DNA from: Bradyrhizobium sp. AZCC 2176
Lineage (GTDB): Bacteria > Pseudomonadota > Alphaproteobacteria > Rhizobiales > Xanthobacteraceae
Direction: 5' to 3'
NCBI RefSeq assembly: GCF_036924645.1
Contig: NZ_JAZHRX010000001.1
Span: 5,111,501 to 5,175,500 of the forward strand
Length of the DNA: 64,000 nt
The notes beneath the pieces were generated by a model. It searched no databases, was not told the origin of the DNA, and was given only the letters and a program-made list of their open reading frames with translations. The translations under genes and the position numbers were made by a program. How positions within the stretch are numbered: position 1 is the first letter of the stretch; each line of letters begins with the position of its first letter. Below are positions 29,117-37,633 of the stretch, piece after piece.

Positions 29117-31039
29117 ATGGGTATATCAACAGGCCTCCGTATCTGGCTGATTGCTGTCGGTTTTGCGACCATCGATGTCATGGCTGGATACGTTGCCGTC
29201 GCGCTGGCGCAGGAGCCGGTCCCGGTGAAGCGGGAGATATTGGCGCTCTATGATGGCGCGCAGGAGGGAGATGCCGATCTCACGCGGATTCATCGTTTCG
29301 CCGAACTTCCGCTCAATCATTTGGGCTATGTTCTGCGATTTCATGACATTCGAAACAAACTGCCGGACCCAGCCGAAATAGCGCGTTACCGCGGCGTGTT
29401 GACCTGGTTTGTAGGATCGGTGGCCGATAGCAATACCTATCTCGTATGGGCAAGTCAGGTCTCGCGCTCGCCACTGCGCTACGTTATTCTGGGTGATATC
29501 GGCATCCCTGTCAGCACGGCCAATATCCCGGCGATCAATCGATTGTTGCAGGCGGCCGGTGTGCATCATACTGGAGACCACATCGCCCCGGCGCTGAGTA
29601 GTCGCATCGTGCGAAAAGATCCGAGGCTGACCGAGTTCGAATGCAAGCTTGGTCCTGTTCTGCCCGACTATCCGGTGATTGGCGCGAGCGGGTCAAGCAC
29701 ACGAACAGGCTTGGTCGTGGAAACACCGGCTCCGGACGGTAAGCGGAGCGCAGTGCTTGTGGCCATCGGTAAAGAAGGCGCGTACGCGGCATTGAATTAC
29801 GAATTCTGTCACGGCCGCCCACCGCTATATCAAGGTAGATGGCTGATTGATCCCTTCGTGTTCTTCCGTGCTGCGTTCGGTTCCGGCGATCAACCGATCC
29901 CGGATACCACCACCGCTTCGGGCAACCGCCTCTATCTCAGCGTGCTCGGTGACGAGGGTTGGACTCGATCCAGCAAGATCGAGGGTTTCCGGGATACTGC
30001 GGCCACGGCGGGCGAAGTTCTTCGTCGCGAACTGATCGAGCCATTTCAGGACTTGCCGACGACAATTGCGCTGCGGGACGAGGAAGCCGGTGAATCGGGT
30101 AAGAGGGGAAGACAGAAGCACCGGATCGTACAACGTCTTCTGGGCAGTCCGAACGTAGATCTGTTGCGTCGCCGCATGCCAGCACCGCTTTCAAGATTTG
30201 ATACCGAGTATCCCTCGGTTTCAAATCTCTCTCCGCTTGCGAGCGCCGGCCCAGATCGCCTGGTCAACCAGCCGACAAGCGATGACACTGCTTACGCGAA
30301 TACGGGCCCCGTCGGTGAAAATGGGGCCTTGGCGCTGAGGGAAACCATAACCAACACCGATACGCCACTTCGTCTTAAGCCATTTAGCCTCAACTACCAT
30401 GCACACGCGGGTGAGTATCCGGCTCTGCTTGGATCCATCAAGGATCGGCTACGTGACGCGCGCCTGGCTACGCTCACGCCGATATCAGCAAATCGTTACG
30501 CTGCCATCGTCGATGGGTTCTCAAGCACACGTATTGATCGCATTGGCAGCGCGGCCTGGCGGATCAGCAACCGGGGCGGGCTGCAGACGGTCCGGTTTGA
30601 TGCTGCCGATGGCCGTGAAGTGGACGTCCGCTCGAGCGTCGGCGTCATTGGACAGAAGCGACAGGGGACGACGCTATACGTTGCGCTCGACGAAACGATT
30701 GAATCCGCTGTAGTTTCTCTCACTCCGCTGGCATCCAAGCGTCCGGTATCCGGTAGCCTTGCTCTCCGCGAAAGTCGATGGCTCGTGCGCAAGGTCGTGA
30801 AGGACGAGTGCGATTTGAGCTTTGAGGCGCAAGGCTACGGTGACGGTTCGTTCACCTGGTCCGGCGCCATTTCCGACCGCTACATGATCACCGTCGATCG
30901 AGCGGGCGAGGAAGTTTGGCAGCAGACAGCAGAACCGGATGAAACAGGGAATGTAAGGTTTGTCGTGGCTGTCGGCGCCATCGTCCCCGTCACGGTTAGA
31001 ATGAAGTGCACCGGCGTGGCTCACTTCGCGCGACAGTAA
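29117..31039 (+). CDS. PelA-like exported protein with a degenerate deacetylase region
   Basis: Exported protein of about 640 residues. A signal peptide (LIAVGFATIDVMAGYVAVALAQ) precedes a flavodoxin-like region (ILALYDGAQEGDADLTRIHRF..., about 40-250). The next part recalls the PelA deacetylase domain: NRLYLSVLGDEGW (275-282 region) stands where PelA has NRLLYVHIDGDGF, and SPNVDLLRRRMP (RRRMP at 351-355) where PelA has PNV-x4-HTFSH. A C-terminal jelly-roll-like part follows, beginning LKPFSLNYHAHAGEYPALLGSI. The catalytic HxxxH is therefore missing and the domain is short, so it is probably catalytically dead. The PelA comparison is from memory. A TTG at 29096, overlapping the adaptor stop, is an alternative start. 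Confidence 0.7.
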   Translation: MGISTGLRIWLIAVGFATIDVMAGYVAVALAQEPVPVKREILALYDGAQEGDADLTRIHRFAELPLNHLGYVLRFHDIRNKLPDPAEIARYRGVLTWFVGSVADSNTYLVWASQVSRSPLRYVILGDIGIPVSTANIPAINRLLQAAGVHHTGDHIAPALSSRIVRKDPRLTEFECKLGPVLPDYPVIGASGSSTRTGLVVETPAPDGKRSAVLVAIGKEGAYAALNYEFCHGRPPLYQGRWLIDPFVFFRAAFGSGDQPIPDTTTASGNRLYLSVLGDEGWTRSSKIEGFRDTAATAGEVLRRELIEPFQDLPTTIALRDEEAGESGKRGRQKHRIVQRLLGSPNVDLLRRRMPAPLSRFDTEYPSVSNLSPLASAGPDRLVNQPTSDDTAYANTGPVGENGALALRETITNTDTPLRLKPFSLNYHAHAGEYPALLGSIKDRLRDARLATLTPISANRYAAIVDGFSSTRIDRIGSAAWRISNRGGLQTVRFDAADGREVDVRSSVGVIGQKRQGTTLYVALDETIESAVVSLTPLASKRPVSGSLALRESRWLVRKVVKDECDLSFEAQGYGDGSFTWSGAISDRYMITVDRAGEEVWQQTAEPDETGNVRFVVAVGAIVPVTVRMKCTGVAHFARQ

Positions 31040-31070
31040 GCGTGCAAATGGCTGATCCAATAGATCGCCT

Positions 31071-31084
31071 CTGATGCAAGTCAG
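31071..31084. promoter_or_regulatory. Palindromic site 1 (CTGAT-N4-GTCAG)
   Basis: CTGATGCAAGTCAG is a near-perfect inverted repeat with a four-base spacer. It is followed by ATTTTTGC, giving a 16-base block (CAAGTCAGATTTTTGC) identical to that at site 3. It lies about 230 bases upstream of the nucleotidyltransferase start in a 275-base gap. Together with sites 2 and 3 it suggests a shared operator of the exopolysaccharide island. Confidence 0.6.
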
Positions 31085-31314
31085 ATTTTTGCATTGGCTT
31101 TTGATAGAACGGATAAATAAGCTCCTATTCACAGACAGCCGACATTGTTGACGACAGAATATTTTGCGTAGTGCTTGTCGGATATCACCAAGCCAGGAAG
31201 TGACGCCTAGTAAAAAAAAGCTTTTGTGGGTGCAAGTGTCGCCGCTCGCGCCTGAATTTTTAGTTTCAGGGCCGAGTTTGACCGACACCGTCGCCATGAT
31301 GATGGAGTCGACGT

Positions 31315-32112
31315 ATGAATAAGATCTTTTGGTCAGGCGACCGGCCTGCGGTGAGTGTTGCCCTTGAAGTCTGTGAGCCGCCGCCGGTCATCATACGGCA
31401 AGCTGTTGTCATGGCGGGAGGCAAGGGAACACGGCTGTTGCCTTATTCGGCTGTGTTCCCGAAGCCCCTCATGCCGCTCGGCGACATGCCAATCCTGGAG
31501 CTCCTCCTGCGAAGAATGAAAGCCGCCGGTGTCCAGGAGGTCATCCTGGCGGTTAATCACCTTCGACATCTGATCGAGGCCTATTTCGGCGATGGTTCGG
31601 AGCTCGGCCTACGCCTTTGCTATAGCAGCGAGACCAAGCCGCTCGGCACGGCCGGCGCGCTCGGCAACATGCTGGATACTCTAGACGAAACATTCTTTCT
31701 GACAAACGGCGATCTGCTCACCACGATGGACCTCAGGCGTATGGCTCTAAGCCATATTGCCGAGCGCGCCGATGCGTCGATCGGAATCTATGAGCGTGAA
31801 AACAAGATCGATTTCGGATTAATTGAGTTCGACACCAGAAACCGGCTTTGCGCCTATCGGGAAAAGCCGTCGAGCAAATATCATGTCAGTATGGGTGTGT
31901 ATATCCTCCAACGAGAGGCCGTTCGGGCCCATGTTTCGGACGTCGACTATCTGGACATGCCAAACCTGCTGCTGAAGATCAAAGCCACCGCCGGAAATGT
32001 GGTCTGCTTCAAGGATGATTGCGTTTGGCTCGATATTGGACGACCGGACGACTTCGCGCTTGCCCAGAAGATGTTTGAGGAGGATCGCGACGCATTTTTA
32101 GGCCATGCGTAG
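31315..32112 (+). CDS. Sugar-phosphate nucleotidyltransferase
   Basis: Cytosolic enzyme of 265 residues that would activate a sugar 1-phosphate to an NDP-sugar. The N terminus has the nucleotide-binding AVVMAGGKGTRLLPYSAVFPKPLMPLGDMPILE pattern; LTNGDLLTTMDL carries the metal-binding aspartate and EKP the product-site lysine. It resembles RfbA/ManC/HddC-type enzymes and is short, without the left-handed beta-helix of GlmU, so the nucleotide and sugar are uncertain. It overlaps the next gene by eight bases, pairing it with an SDR reductase for synthesis of a modified sugar. Confidence 0.88.
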   Translation: MNKIFWSGDRPAVSVALEVCEPPPVIIRQAVVMAGGKGTRLLPYSAVFPKPLMPLGDMPILELLLRRMKAAGVQEVILAVNHLRHLIEAYFGDGSELGLRLCYSSETKPLGTAGALGNMLDTLDETFFLTNGDLLTTMDLRRMALSHIAERADASIGIYERENKIDFGLIEFDTRNRLCAYREKPSSKYHVSMGVYILQREAVRAHVSDVDYLDMPNLLLKIKATAGNVVCFKDDCVWLDIGRPDDFALAQKMFEEDRDAFLGHA

Positions 32113-33037
32113 CGCGGTCGTAACTGGCGGGAAAGGCTTTATCGGGCGACACCTCGTCGAGGCGCTTCGGCGGCGGGGTATCATTGTTACGACGCTCGGC
32201 AGAAGAGTATCCGGCGGTGCAAGTGATGCAACGCACATTATGCTGGACGAGGTATCGTGGCACTCCGGGGCTCTTGACCGCATCTTTGGAGACGTCGCAC
32301 CGGACTGCGTGTTTCACCTCGCTGGCAGGTTGCAGGGAACTCCGGCAGAGCTTACTCATGCGAATGTGGAGCTGACGGAAAGCCTTCTGCGCGCCCTCAG
32401 GCGAACGGGCCTGCGACCGCGATTGGTGGTGGCGGGCAGCGCCGCGGAATACGGGTCGGCAATCAGGGACGGCGAGCCGATTTGCGAGACGGCAATCTGC
32501 GAACCGCTATCGGTGTATGGGGCGAGCAAGCTTGCCCAGACGCGAGCGGCTCTGGCGTTTGCAGACGCTACCGGTACATCCGTTCTGGTGGCGCGCATCT
32601 TTAACCCGTTGGGTGCACACATGCCGACGCATCTTGCAATCGGTGATTTTGGAAACCAGATCGCATCGATGTCCGGGGGGAGGGGGACGTTGCGCGTGGG
32701 AAACATCGACGTGCGCCGTGATATGATCGACGTCGAGCAAGTCGCCACACTTCTGTGTCAACTATCGGAACGTCCCGACGCTCGCGGTGTGGTGAACCTC
32801 TGCAGTGGCCAGGCGCCACTTCTGCGCGATCTCATCGAGATGCTGATTAAGGAGTCGGGACAGGAGGTCGATATAGAAGTGGATTGGTCGCGGGTGCGAG
32901 GGAATGAACCGCGCGCGATCATAGGAAGCGTCGACCGGCTCGCAGAGCTTGGATCTCCGCCCTGGCCGATCGACTTTCCGGCGGTGATCGCCCGTATCTA
33001 TCGAGGGCTGGTCGACAATAGGGCGCAAACGTCGTGA
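32105..33037 (+). CDS. NAD-dependent epimerase/dehydratase (SDR, Rmd-like)
   Basis: Extended short-chain dehydrogenase of 310 residues. The Rossmann motif TGGKGFIGRHL, the catalytic S in VAGSAAEYG and YGASK (Tyr/Lys pair) are intact. The wording is nearest to GDP-4-keto-6-deoxymannose reductases and related NDP-sugar reductases. Overlap with the nucleotidyltransferase upstream and the hydrolase downstream (GTGA) shows a three-gene operon. Its exact sugar substrate cannot be determined. Confidence 0.85.
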   Translation: MRSAVVTGGKGFIGRHLVEALRRRGIIVTTLGRRVSGGASDATHIMLDEVSWHSGALDRIFGDVAPDCVFHLAGRLQGTPAELTHANVELTESLLRALRRTGLRPRLVVAGSAAEYGSAIRDGEPICETAICEPLSVYGASKLAQTRAALAFADATGTSVLVARIFNPLGAHMPTHLAIGDFGNQIASMSGGRGTLRVGNIDVRRDMIDVEQVATLLCQLSERPDARGVVNLCSGQAPLLRDLIEMLIKESGQEVDIEVDWSRVRGNEPRAIIGSVDRLAELGSPPWPIDFPAVIARIYRGLVDNRAQTS

Positions 33038-33957
33038 TCCCTGGAAAGTCGCTTTATCGGCGACCGGTGTCCACGGCAAACGGACAGACGCGGCGCGGCT
33101 TTCTTGCGGCCACCGCTACCGTCGGACTCTTGTCTGCTGCGCCTGGAAAGCTCAGCTCAGCCGAGGCGGGAGCCATAGGCACGTCCGGGAAGCCGATCCG
33201 ATGGCTTGCGTTCTACGGCGTGACAGCCGAAGAGGCTGTCCTCGCCACCTACGACATCGTGGTGTTGGATCCGGCCTTCCAGGGCTCGATCGATCTGGTC
33301 GCCCGCGGGGGCGCGTGGGTCTGCGGCTATCTGAGTTTAGGCGAGATCAGGGCCGATGACCCGTCCCTGATGTTCCTCGATCATGCGGCGCTGCTACCCG
33401 AAAATCCTGACTGGCCGGGAACCCTTCGCGTCGACATCAGGCATCCTTCGTGGCGTTCGCTCGTTCTTGACAGGCAGATCCCGTCGTTCGCGTCCAGAGG
33501 CTTCAGCGGCCTGATGTTCGATACGCTTGACACGCCGCCCTATCTCGAGGCTCTGGATCGCATTCGTTTTCATGGCATGCGGGAAGCCGCGATCGAACTC
33601 GTGGGGGCCATTCGCACGCGCTGGCCGAAGATGATGCTCATCATGAATCGCGGCTTCGCCTTGCTTCCCGATGTAGTCCAGAAGATCGATGCCGTTATTG
33701 CCGAAAGCCTGATGACGTCGCCAGATAGTCCGACCGGACGATACGTCTGGGTTGGTGCCGACCAGTTGGAACTGCAACTCGCGCTGCTAAAGCCGGCCAA
33801 GCTCAGAAACCCGCCACTGCCAATTCTGAGTCTCGATTATTGGGATCCTGACGATACGAGGACCATTGCGGAAATCCGCCATCGGGAGCGCGAACTCGGT
33901 CACCACCCCTATGTTGCGACGCGATCGCTCAATCAAATCGTACGGGAGATCCGCTGA
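33034..33957 (+). CDS. Tat-exported PelA-type glycoside hydrolase (GH166/GH114-like)
   Basis: Predicted periplasmic endo-alpha-1,4-N-acetylgalactosaminidase-type hydrolase, 307 residues, equivalent to the N-terminal hydrolase domain of PelA but encoded alone. The signal carries a twin-arginine motif (TRRGFLAA, residues 20-27). The barrel shows GYLSLG-E104, GLMF-D163-TLD, NRGF (205-208) and A-E224-S, which I align with the catalytic acids of PelA. GTG at 33034 overlaps the preceding stop. In Pel systems this activity trims or releases polymer. Separation from the deacetylase is unusual and is discussed in the findings. Confidence 0.82.
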   Translation: MIPGKSLYRRPVSTANGQTRRGFLAATATVGLLSAAPGKLSSAEAGAIGTSGKPIRWLAFYGVTAEEAVLATYDIVVLDPAFQGSIDLVARGGAWVCGYLSLGEIRADDPSLMFLDHAALLPENPDWPGTLRVDIRHPSWRSLVLDRQIPSFASRGFSGLMFDTLDTPPYLEALDRIRFHGMREAAIELVGAIRTRWPKMMLIMNRGFALLPDVVQKIDAVIAESLMTSPDSPTGRYVWVGADQLELQLALLKPAKLRNPPLPILSLDYWDPDDTRTIAEIRHRERELGHHPYVATRSLNQIVREIR

Positions 33958-34015
33958 GCGAGGACGTGCCGATTTTAACGCGGTGACTACCGGCGGCAGG
34001 CGCAGGAACGACAAT

Positions 34016-34029
34016 CTGACTCAAGTCAG
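34016..34029. promoter_or_regulatory. Palindromic site 2 (CTGAC-N4-GTCAG)
   Basis: CTGACTCAAGTCAG is a perfect inverted repeat with a TCAA spacer, 80 bases upstream of the pelD start. It shares the core CAAGTCAGA with sites 1 and 3 but diverges after it (GTTCGG). Position and recurrence suggest an operator for the pelD-G operon. Confidence 0.65.
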
Positions 34030-34108
34030 AGTTCGGGGTTGGCGCTTCCGCAACTCAGCGGATACAAAAATTGGAGAGCGTGAGCCCCGTCCTCGCGAGA
34101 ATCGCAGC

Positions 34109-35143
34109 ATGTCGACCACCTCAATCAAGGACGACTTTGGGGTCAGGGCGTTATCGCCAGACTATGGGGGGGCTGGGGGCAATCAAGGCAGCAAGGACGC
34201 GGCTTATCGGGAGCCGAAACTGCTGCAGGCATTCATCGAATGGCGCAAGCCTGCACTGGAAGGTTTGGTGTTGTTCGCTATGATAACGGCCCTGCAACGT
34301 GGGGTCGTTGGTATCGACCGGGTCGCGGGTCTGCCGCATCCCTACTGGCTGCCGGTGCTTCTGGCATCTTGCCAGTATGGACTCGGTGGCGGTGTGATCG
34401 CAGCGCTGACAGCCTCCGTACTACACTGGCTTTGGCTTTCGCCGCCATCAGGTGCGCAGGATTTCTATGAGTATATCGGCATGGCAGCCGTTCAGCCCGC
34501 TGCTTGGCTGGCCACGGCCCTTGTCCTCGGCGGGCTGCGCAATCTGCATATTCACCAGAGCACTGATCTGACAAATCAGCTTGCGGTGTGCCGTCGCCGC
34601 GCGGATGATCTGGGCGCGGGCCTCGCGCGAGCCGCGGCAGAGATCAATGCCCTTGAAAGGCGTATTGCTGGCGACATGCAAAGCGTAGCGGCGCTGTCGC
34701 GAAGCCTTTCCTTGATCGATTTGCGCGATCGACAGACAGCGGTAGAGAGCTATGGCGAGCTGTTCCGCGTCGGAACAGGAACGGCGACCTTTACAATCTA
34801 TCTGAAGGGTCGCGAAGGGTATGTGCCCGTCTGGGCGGTTGACAAAGATGTCGCTTGCGCCACCGGGGAGACGCTGTCCGTGATCGCCATGGACGCCATG
34901 ATGGCCGAGACCACGAAGTGTGGGGCGGACAAGGACGTTAGAAGCAGCAAAGGCGGCTTGGAGCGCTACGTCGTTCGTGTGCCGCCAGCGGACCACGGCG
35001 CGGAGGAGTTGGCGGTGATCGTCTGCGATCTGCGATCGACACAGGGCATAGGGCATTTTCGTCGGCGTGCCGATGAGTTGAGCCGCGCCCTTGCGGCGAT
35101 TTTGAACGCTTGTCCGGATCGGCCGCGGGGGAGCGAAGCATGA
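34109..35143 (+). CDS. pelD: PelD-like membrane GAF protein lacking the GGDEF domain
   Basis: Inner-membrane component of the Pel synthase complex, 344 residues. About four hydrophobic segments lie between residues 48 and 145, a short coiled coil at about 160-195, then a GAF-like domain at about 195-335. Pseudomonas PelD has about 455 residues and ends in a degenerate GGDEF domain whose RxxD site binds c-di-GMP and activates synthesis. That domain is absent here; the protein ends after the GAF helix. The assignment rests on fold order plus the adjacent pelE-F-G homologues. Start ATG at 34109. Its stop overlaps pelE (ATGA). Confidence 0.8.
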   Translation: MSTTSIKDDFGVRALSPDYGGAGGNQGSKDAAYREPKLLQAFIEWRKPALEGLVLFAMITALQRGVVGIDRVAGLPHPYWLPVLLASCQYGLGGGVIAALTASVLHWLWLSPPSGAQDFYEYIGMAAVQPAAWLATALVLGGLRNLHIHQSTDLTNQLAVCRRRADDLGAGLARAAAEINALERRIAGDMQSVAALSRSLSLIDLRDRQTAVESYGELFRVGTGTATFTIYLKGREGYVPVWAVDKDVACATGETLSVIAMDAMMAETTKCGADKDVRSSKGGLERYVVRVPPADHGAEELAVIVCDLRSTQGIGHFRRRADELSRALAAILNACPDRPRGSEA

Positions 35144-36129
35144 AGCCTGCTACGGCTTTTGATGCCGCCCAATCACTCGCCGGTCGCGACAATAGCGTCC
35201 CGTTCTTGCGGGTTGATGGTACGTCCGGGACAACTGGCTGGCTGCTGGCTGCCATTGCCGGATTGCTGGTCTGGCAAATGGCGTTGTCACTCGCGCTTCT
35301 CGGCGGGGCCATTGAACTCGGTGCCTATGCCGTCATCCATTTCGCCGCTTGTCTCGCATTGGGCACCTTCCTGATCCGGCGCCTAAGCACCGCCGTGAGC
35401 GATGATCGATACTCCACGGCTCTGCAGGTGGTGGTCTGGTCCGCCGTTGCAGGACCGTTCGGAACGTTCGTCGCGGCGGCTCTGCTAGTCCCCACCAAGG
35501 AGCAAGTCGGCCTTGGGATCGCCGGTGGCGATGTTGATAGCCTGACGAGCGACGACCACGCGATCGGGAATGCCGAACGTCTGCACATTTCCCTGCTCGA
35601 TCATCGCATCCGTCTTGAGGGTGCTTCTCATGTCCACCCACTGATGGATGTGCTCGTCGACGGCTCGCCATCCGAAAAGCTCGAGGCGCTGGGCGTGATC
35701 TATCAGAGATACGAAACCCAGTTCAGTCCGGTCCTCAAGCGTGCGCTTCGGGACCCCGACGCTTCGGTTCGGGTTTTGGCAGCGACCGTAATGGCCAGAC
35801 TTCATGCGGCTTACAGCAGCAGGATTGGCGATTGCCAGTCAGCTGCCGCGACCGGACCTGCACTGGGTGCAAACTGGCGAAACCTCGCCGAGGTGCGGCT
35901 TGCTTATGCCGAGAGTGGGTTGCTCGAAAGCTCGCGTGCACGCGTACAAGTCGAACTCGCTGTTGGCGACCTCGTACAGGCAGTTGAGCTTGATCCGGCT
36001 GATCTCGCCTCAGCCAGTCGTCTCGGCGAGGTTCGGCAGCAATGGCAGCGCGGGCATCGTGATTGTTCATCAGGTGTTTTTGGTCAAGGCAAGTTGAAGC
36101 AGTGGGTTGACAATGACCGCCAATGTTGA
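35140..36129 (+). CDS. pelE: PelE-like membrane protein
   Basis: Pel synthase complex component of 329 residues. Two to three N-terminal membrane segments (about 35-115) are followed by a cytoplasmic helical domain with HPLMDVLVDG...KLEALGVIYQRYETQFSPVLKRAL, a TPR/HEAT-like region characteristic of PelE. PelE is thought to link PelD with the glycosyltransferase PelF. The start at 35140 overlaps the pelD stop, and the end overlaps pelF by 17 bases, so the genes are translationally coupled. Confidence 0.83.
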   Translation: MKPATAFDAAQSLAGRDNSVPFLRVDGTSGTTGWLLAAIAGLLVWQMALSLALLGGAIELGAYAVIHFAACLALGTFLIRRLSTAVSDDRYSTALQVVVWSAVAGPFGTFVAAALLVPTKEQVGLGIAGGDVDSLTSDDHAIGNAERLHISLLDHRIRLEGASHVHPLMDVLVDGSPSEKLEALGVIYQRYETQFSPVLKRALRDPDASVRVLAATVMARLHAAYSSRIGDCQSAAATGPALGANWRNLAEVRLAYAESGLLESSRARVQVELAVGDLVQAVELDPADLASASRLGEVRQQWQRGHRDCSSGVFGQGKLKQWVDNDRQC

Positions 36130-37633
36130 CGTTTGCCTGGTCGTCGAAGGTGGCTATCCCTACGCGGTCGGCGGGGTAGGCTCCTGGATCGATGCGCTGA
36201 TGCGAGCGTCTCCAAGGCTCAGATTTCATGTCATTGCGATAGGCGTTTCCAGCCAATCGCGGCGCAGAAGCTATGTCCTTCCTTCCAATGCTGTCGATGT
36301 CACCGACGTTCTTCTGGATCGGTGCCCTCGTGGAAGGATTCCGACGTCACGCGATGCCGACGGCATCAAACGGCTTCTTCGACTTCTGGAAGACACGCTG
36401 ACCAGCGGCGATGCGTCGACGTTCGACGAGTTGATCAACCAGTTGCGTCTCACCGGTTTCGGCCAGGCGGCGTTGCTTGATTCCAGGGATGGCTGGCGAG
36501 CGATGGAGCAGGCCTACGAGCGGCTCCTGCCCAACGGGCCTCTACTCGATTTTTTCTGGTCCTGGCGTTTCCTGGTGCGCAGCCTCCTGGCGGTATCGAG
36601 CACGCGCTTGCCGCGGGCTCGAGTGTTTCATTCAGTTGCGACCGGATTTGCCGGCCTGGTGGGAAGCTACGCAAAAATCACTGCAAAAGCACCGTTGCTG
36701 GTCACTGAACACGGGATTTATACCAATGAGCGTCGTATCGAACTTGCCGTTGCGGACTGGCTGTTCGACTCCGGGACCGGCGGATTTGGCGTCGATGGCG
36801 CGCAGGCCGAGCTACGCTCGATCTGGCTTAAAGCATTTCGGTCGTTTTCTCGCATAGGCTATTCGTTTGCCGATGCAATCACTACCCAATACCGCGCCAA
36901 TCAGTCCTTTCAGCGCGCGGACGGCGCCCCTGACGGCAAGCTTTGTATCGTCCCCAATGGCATTGACGCCGCTCACTTCGCTTCGAACCCGCGAGACTCG
37001 GCACCGCGCCGACCAACAGTGCTGATGATCGGGCGGATCGTACCGATAAAGGACATTCGTACCTTCATCGTAGCCGTCACTCTACTGCGGGACCTCGTAC
37101 CGAATGTGAGCGCAATCCTCATTGGCCCGGAGGATGAGGATCCCGAATACGCCGCAAGTTGCCGCCAACTGGTCAGCCAACTCGGCGCCGAGGCGTCGAT
37201 CGAATTCCTCGGGCGCGTACCCGACGTAATGAAATACCTGCTCTCGTCGGACGTGCTGGCACTTTCCAGCATCAGCGAAGCTCAACCCATGGTCATGCTG
37301 GAAGCCGCAGCGGCCGGACTGCCGGTGGTGTCGACCGACGTCGGGTCCTGCCGCGAGATTATCGAGGGCTTCGACGGGGACCCCGTCGAAGGCAGCGGAG
37401 GAATCGTGGTCGAGCCTTGCAATCCGAAGGCGATGGCGGAAGCCTTGGCTACGATCCTGCTCGACGACATCGTGCGAGCGCAAATGGCTGAAGTGATGCG
37501 GCGACGCGTCTCGACGTACTACCACAAGGACCGCATTACCGGTCTTTACGAAGGGCTCTATGCCAATCTCATCGCGCGGCCCGCAACTTGCGGCGAAATG
37601 GACAACCATGACCAGCGTCAATATCACAATTGA
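36113..37633 (+). CDS. pelF: PelF-like family 4 glycosyltransferase
   Basis: Cytosolic glycosyltransferase of 506 residues predicted to polymerise the Pel-like chain from UDP-amino sugars. The N terminus VCLVVEGGYPYAVGGVGSWIDALM is diagnostic of PelF. The C-terminal GT-B half has MIGRIVPIKDIRTFI and the donor-site motif EAQPMVMLEAAAAGLPVVSTDVG. Length matches Pseudomonas PelF (about 507). The ATG at 36113 is used; a TTG two codons upstream is possible. Overlaps pelG by 26 bases. Confidence 0.93.
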   Translation: MTANVDVCLVVEGGYPYAVGGVGSWIDALMRASPRLRFHVIAIGVSSQSRRRSYVLPSNAVDVTDVLLDRCPRGRIPTSRDADGIKRLLRLLEDTLTSGDASTFDELINQLRLTGFGQAALLDSRDGWRAMEQAYERLLPNGPLLDFFWSWRFLVRSLLAVSSTRLPRARVFHSVATGFAGLVGSYAKITAKAPLLVTEHGIYTNERRIELAVADWLFDSGTGGFGVDGAQAELRSIWLKAFRSFSRIGYSFADAITTQYRANQSFQRADGAPDGKLCIVPNGIDAAHFASNPRDSAPRRPTVLMIGRIVPIKDIRTFIVAVTLLRDLVPNVSAILIGPEDEDPEYAASCRQLVSQLGAEASIEFLGRVPDVMKYLLSSDVLALSSISEAQPMVMLEAAAAGLPVVSTDVGSCREIIEGFDGDPVEGSGGIVVEPCNPKAMAEALATILLDDIVRAQMAEVMRRRVSTYYHKDRITGLYEGLYANLIARPATCGEMDNHDQRQYHN

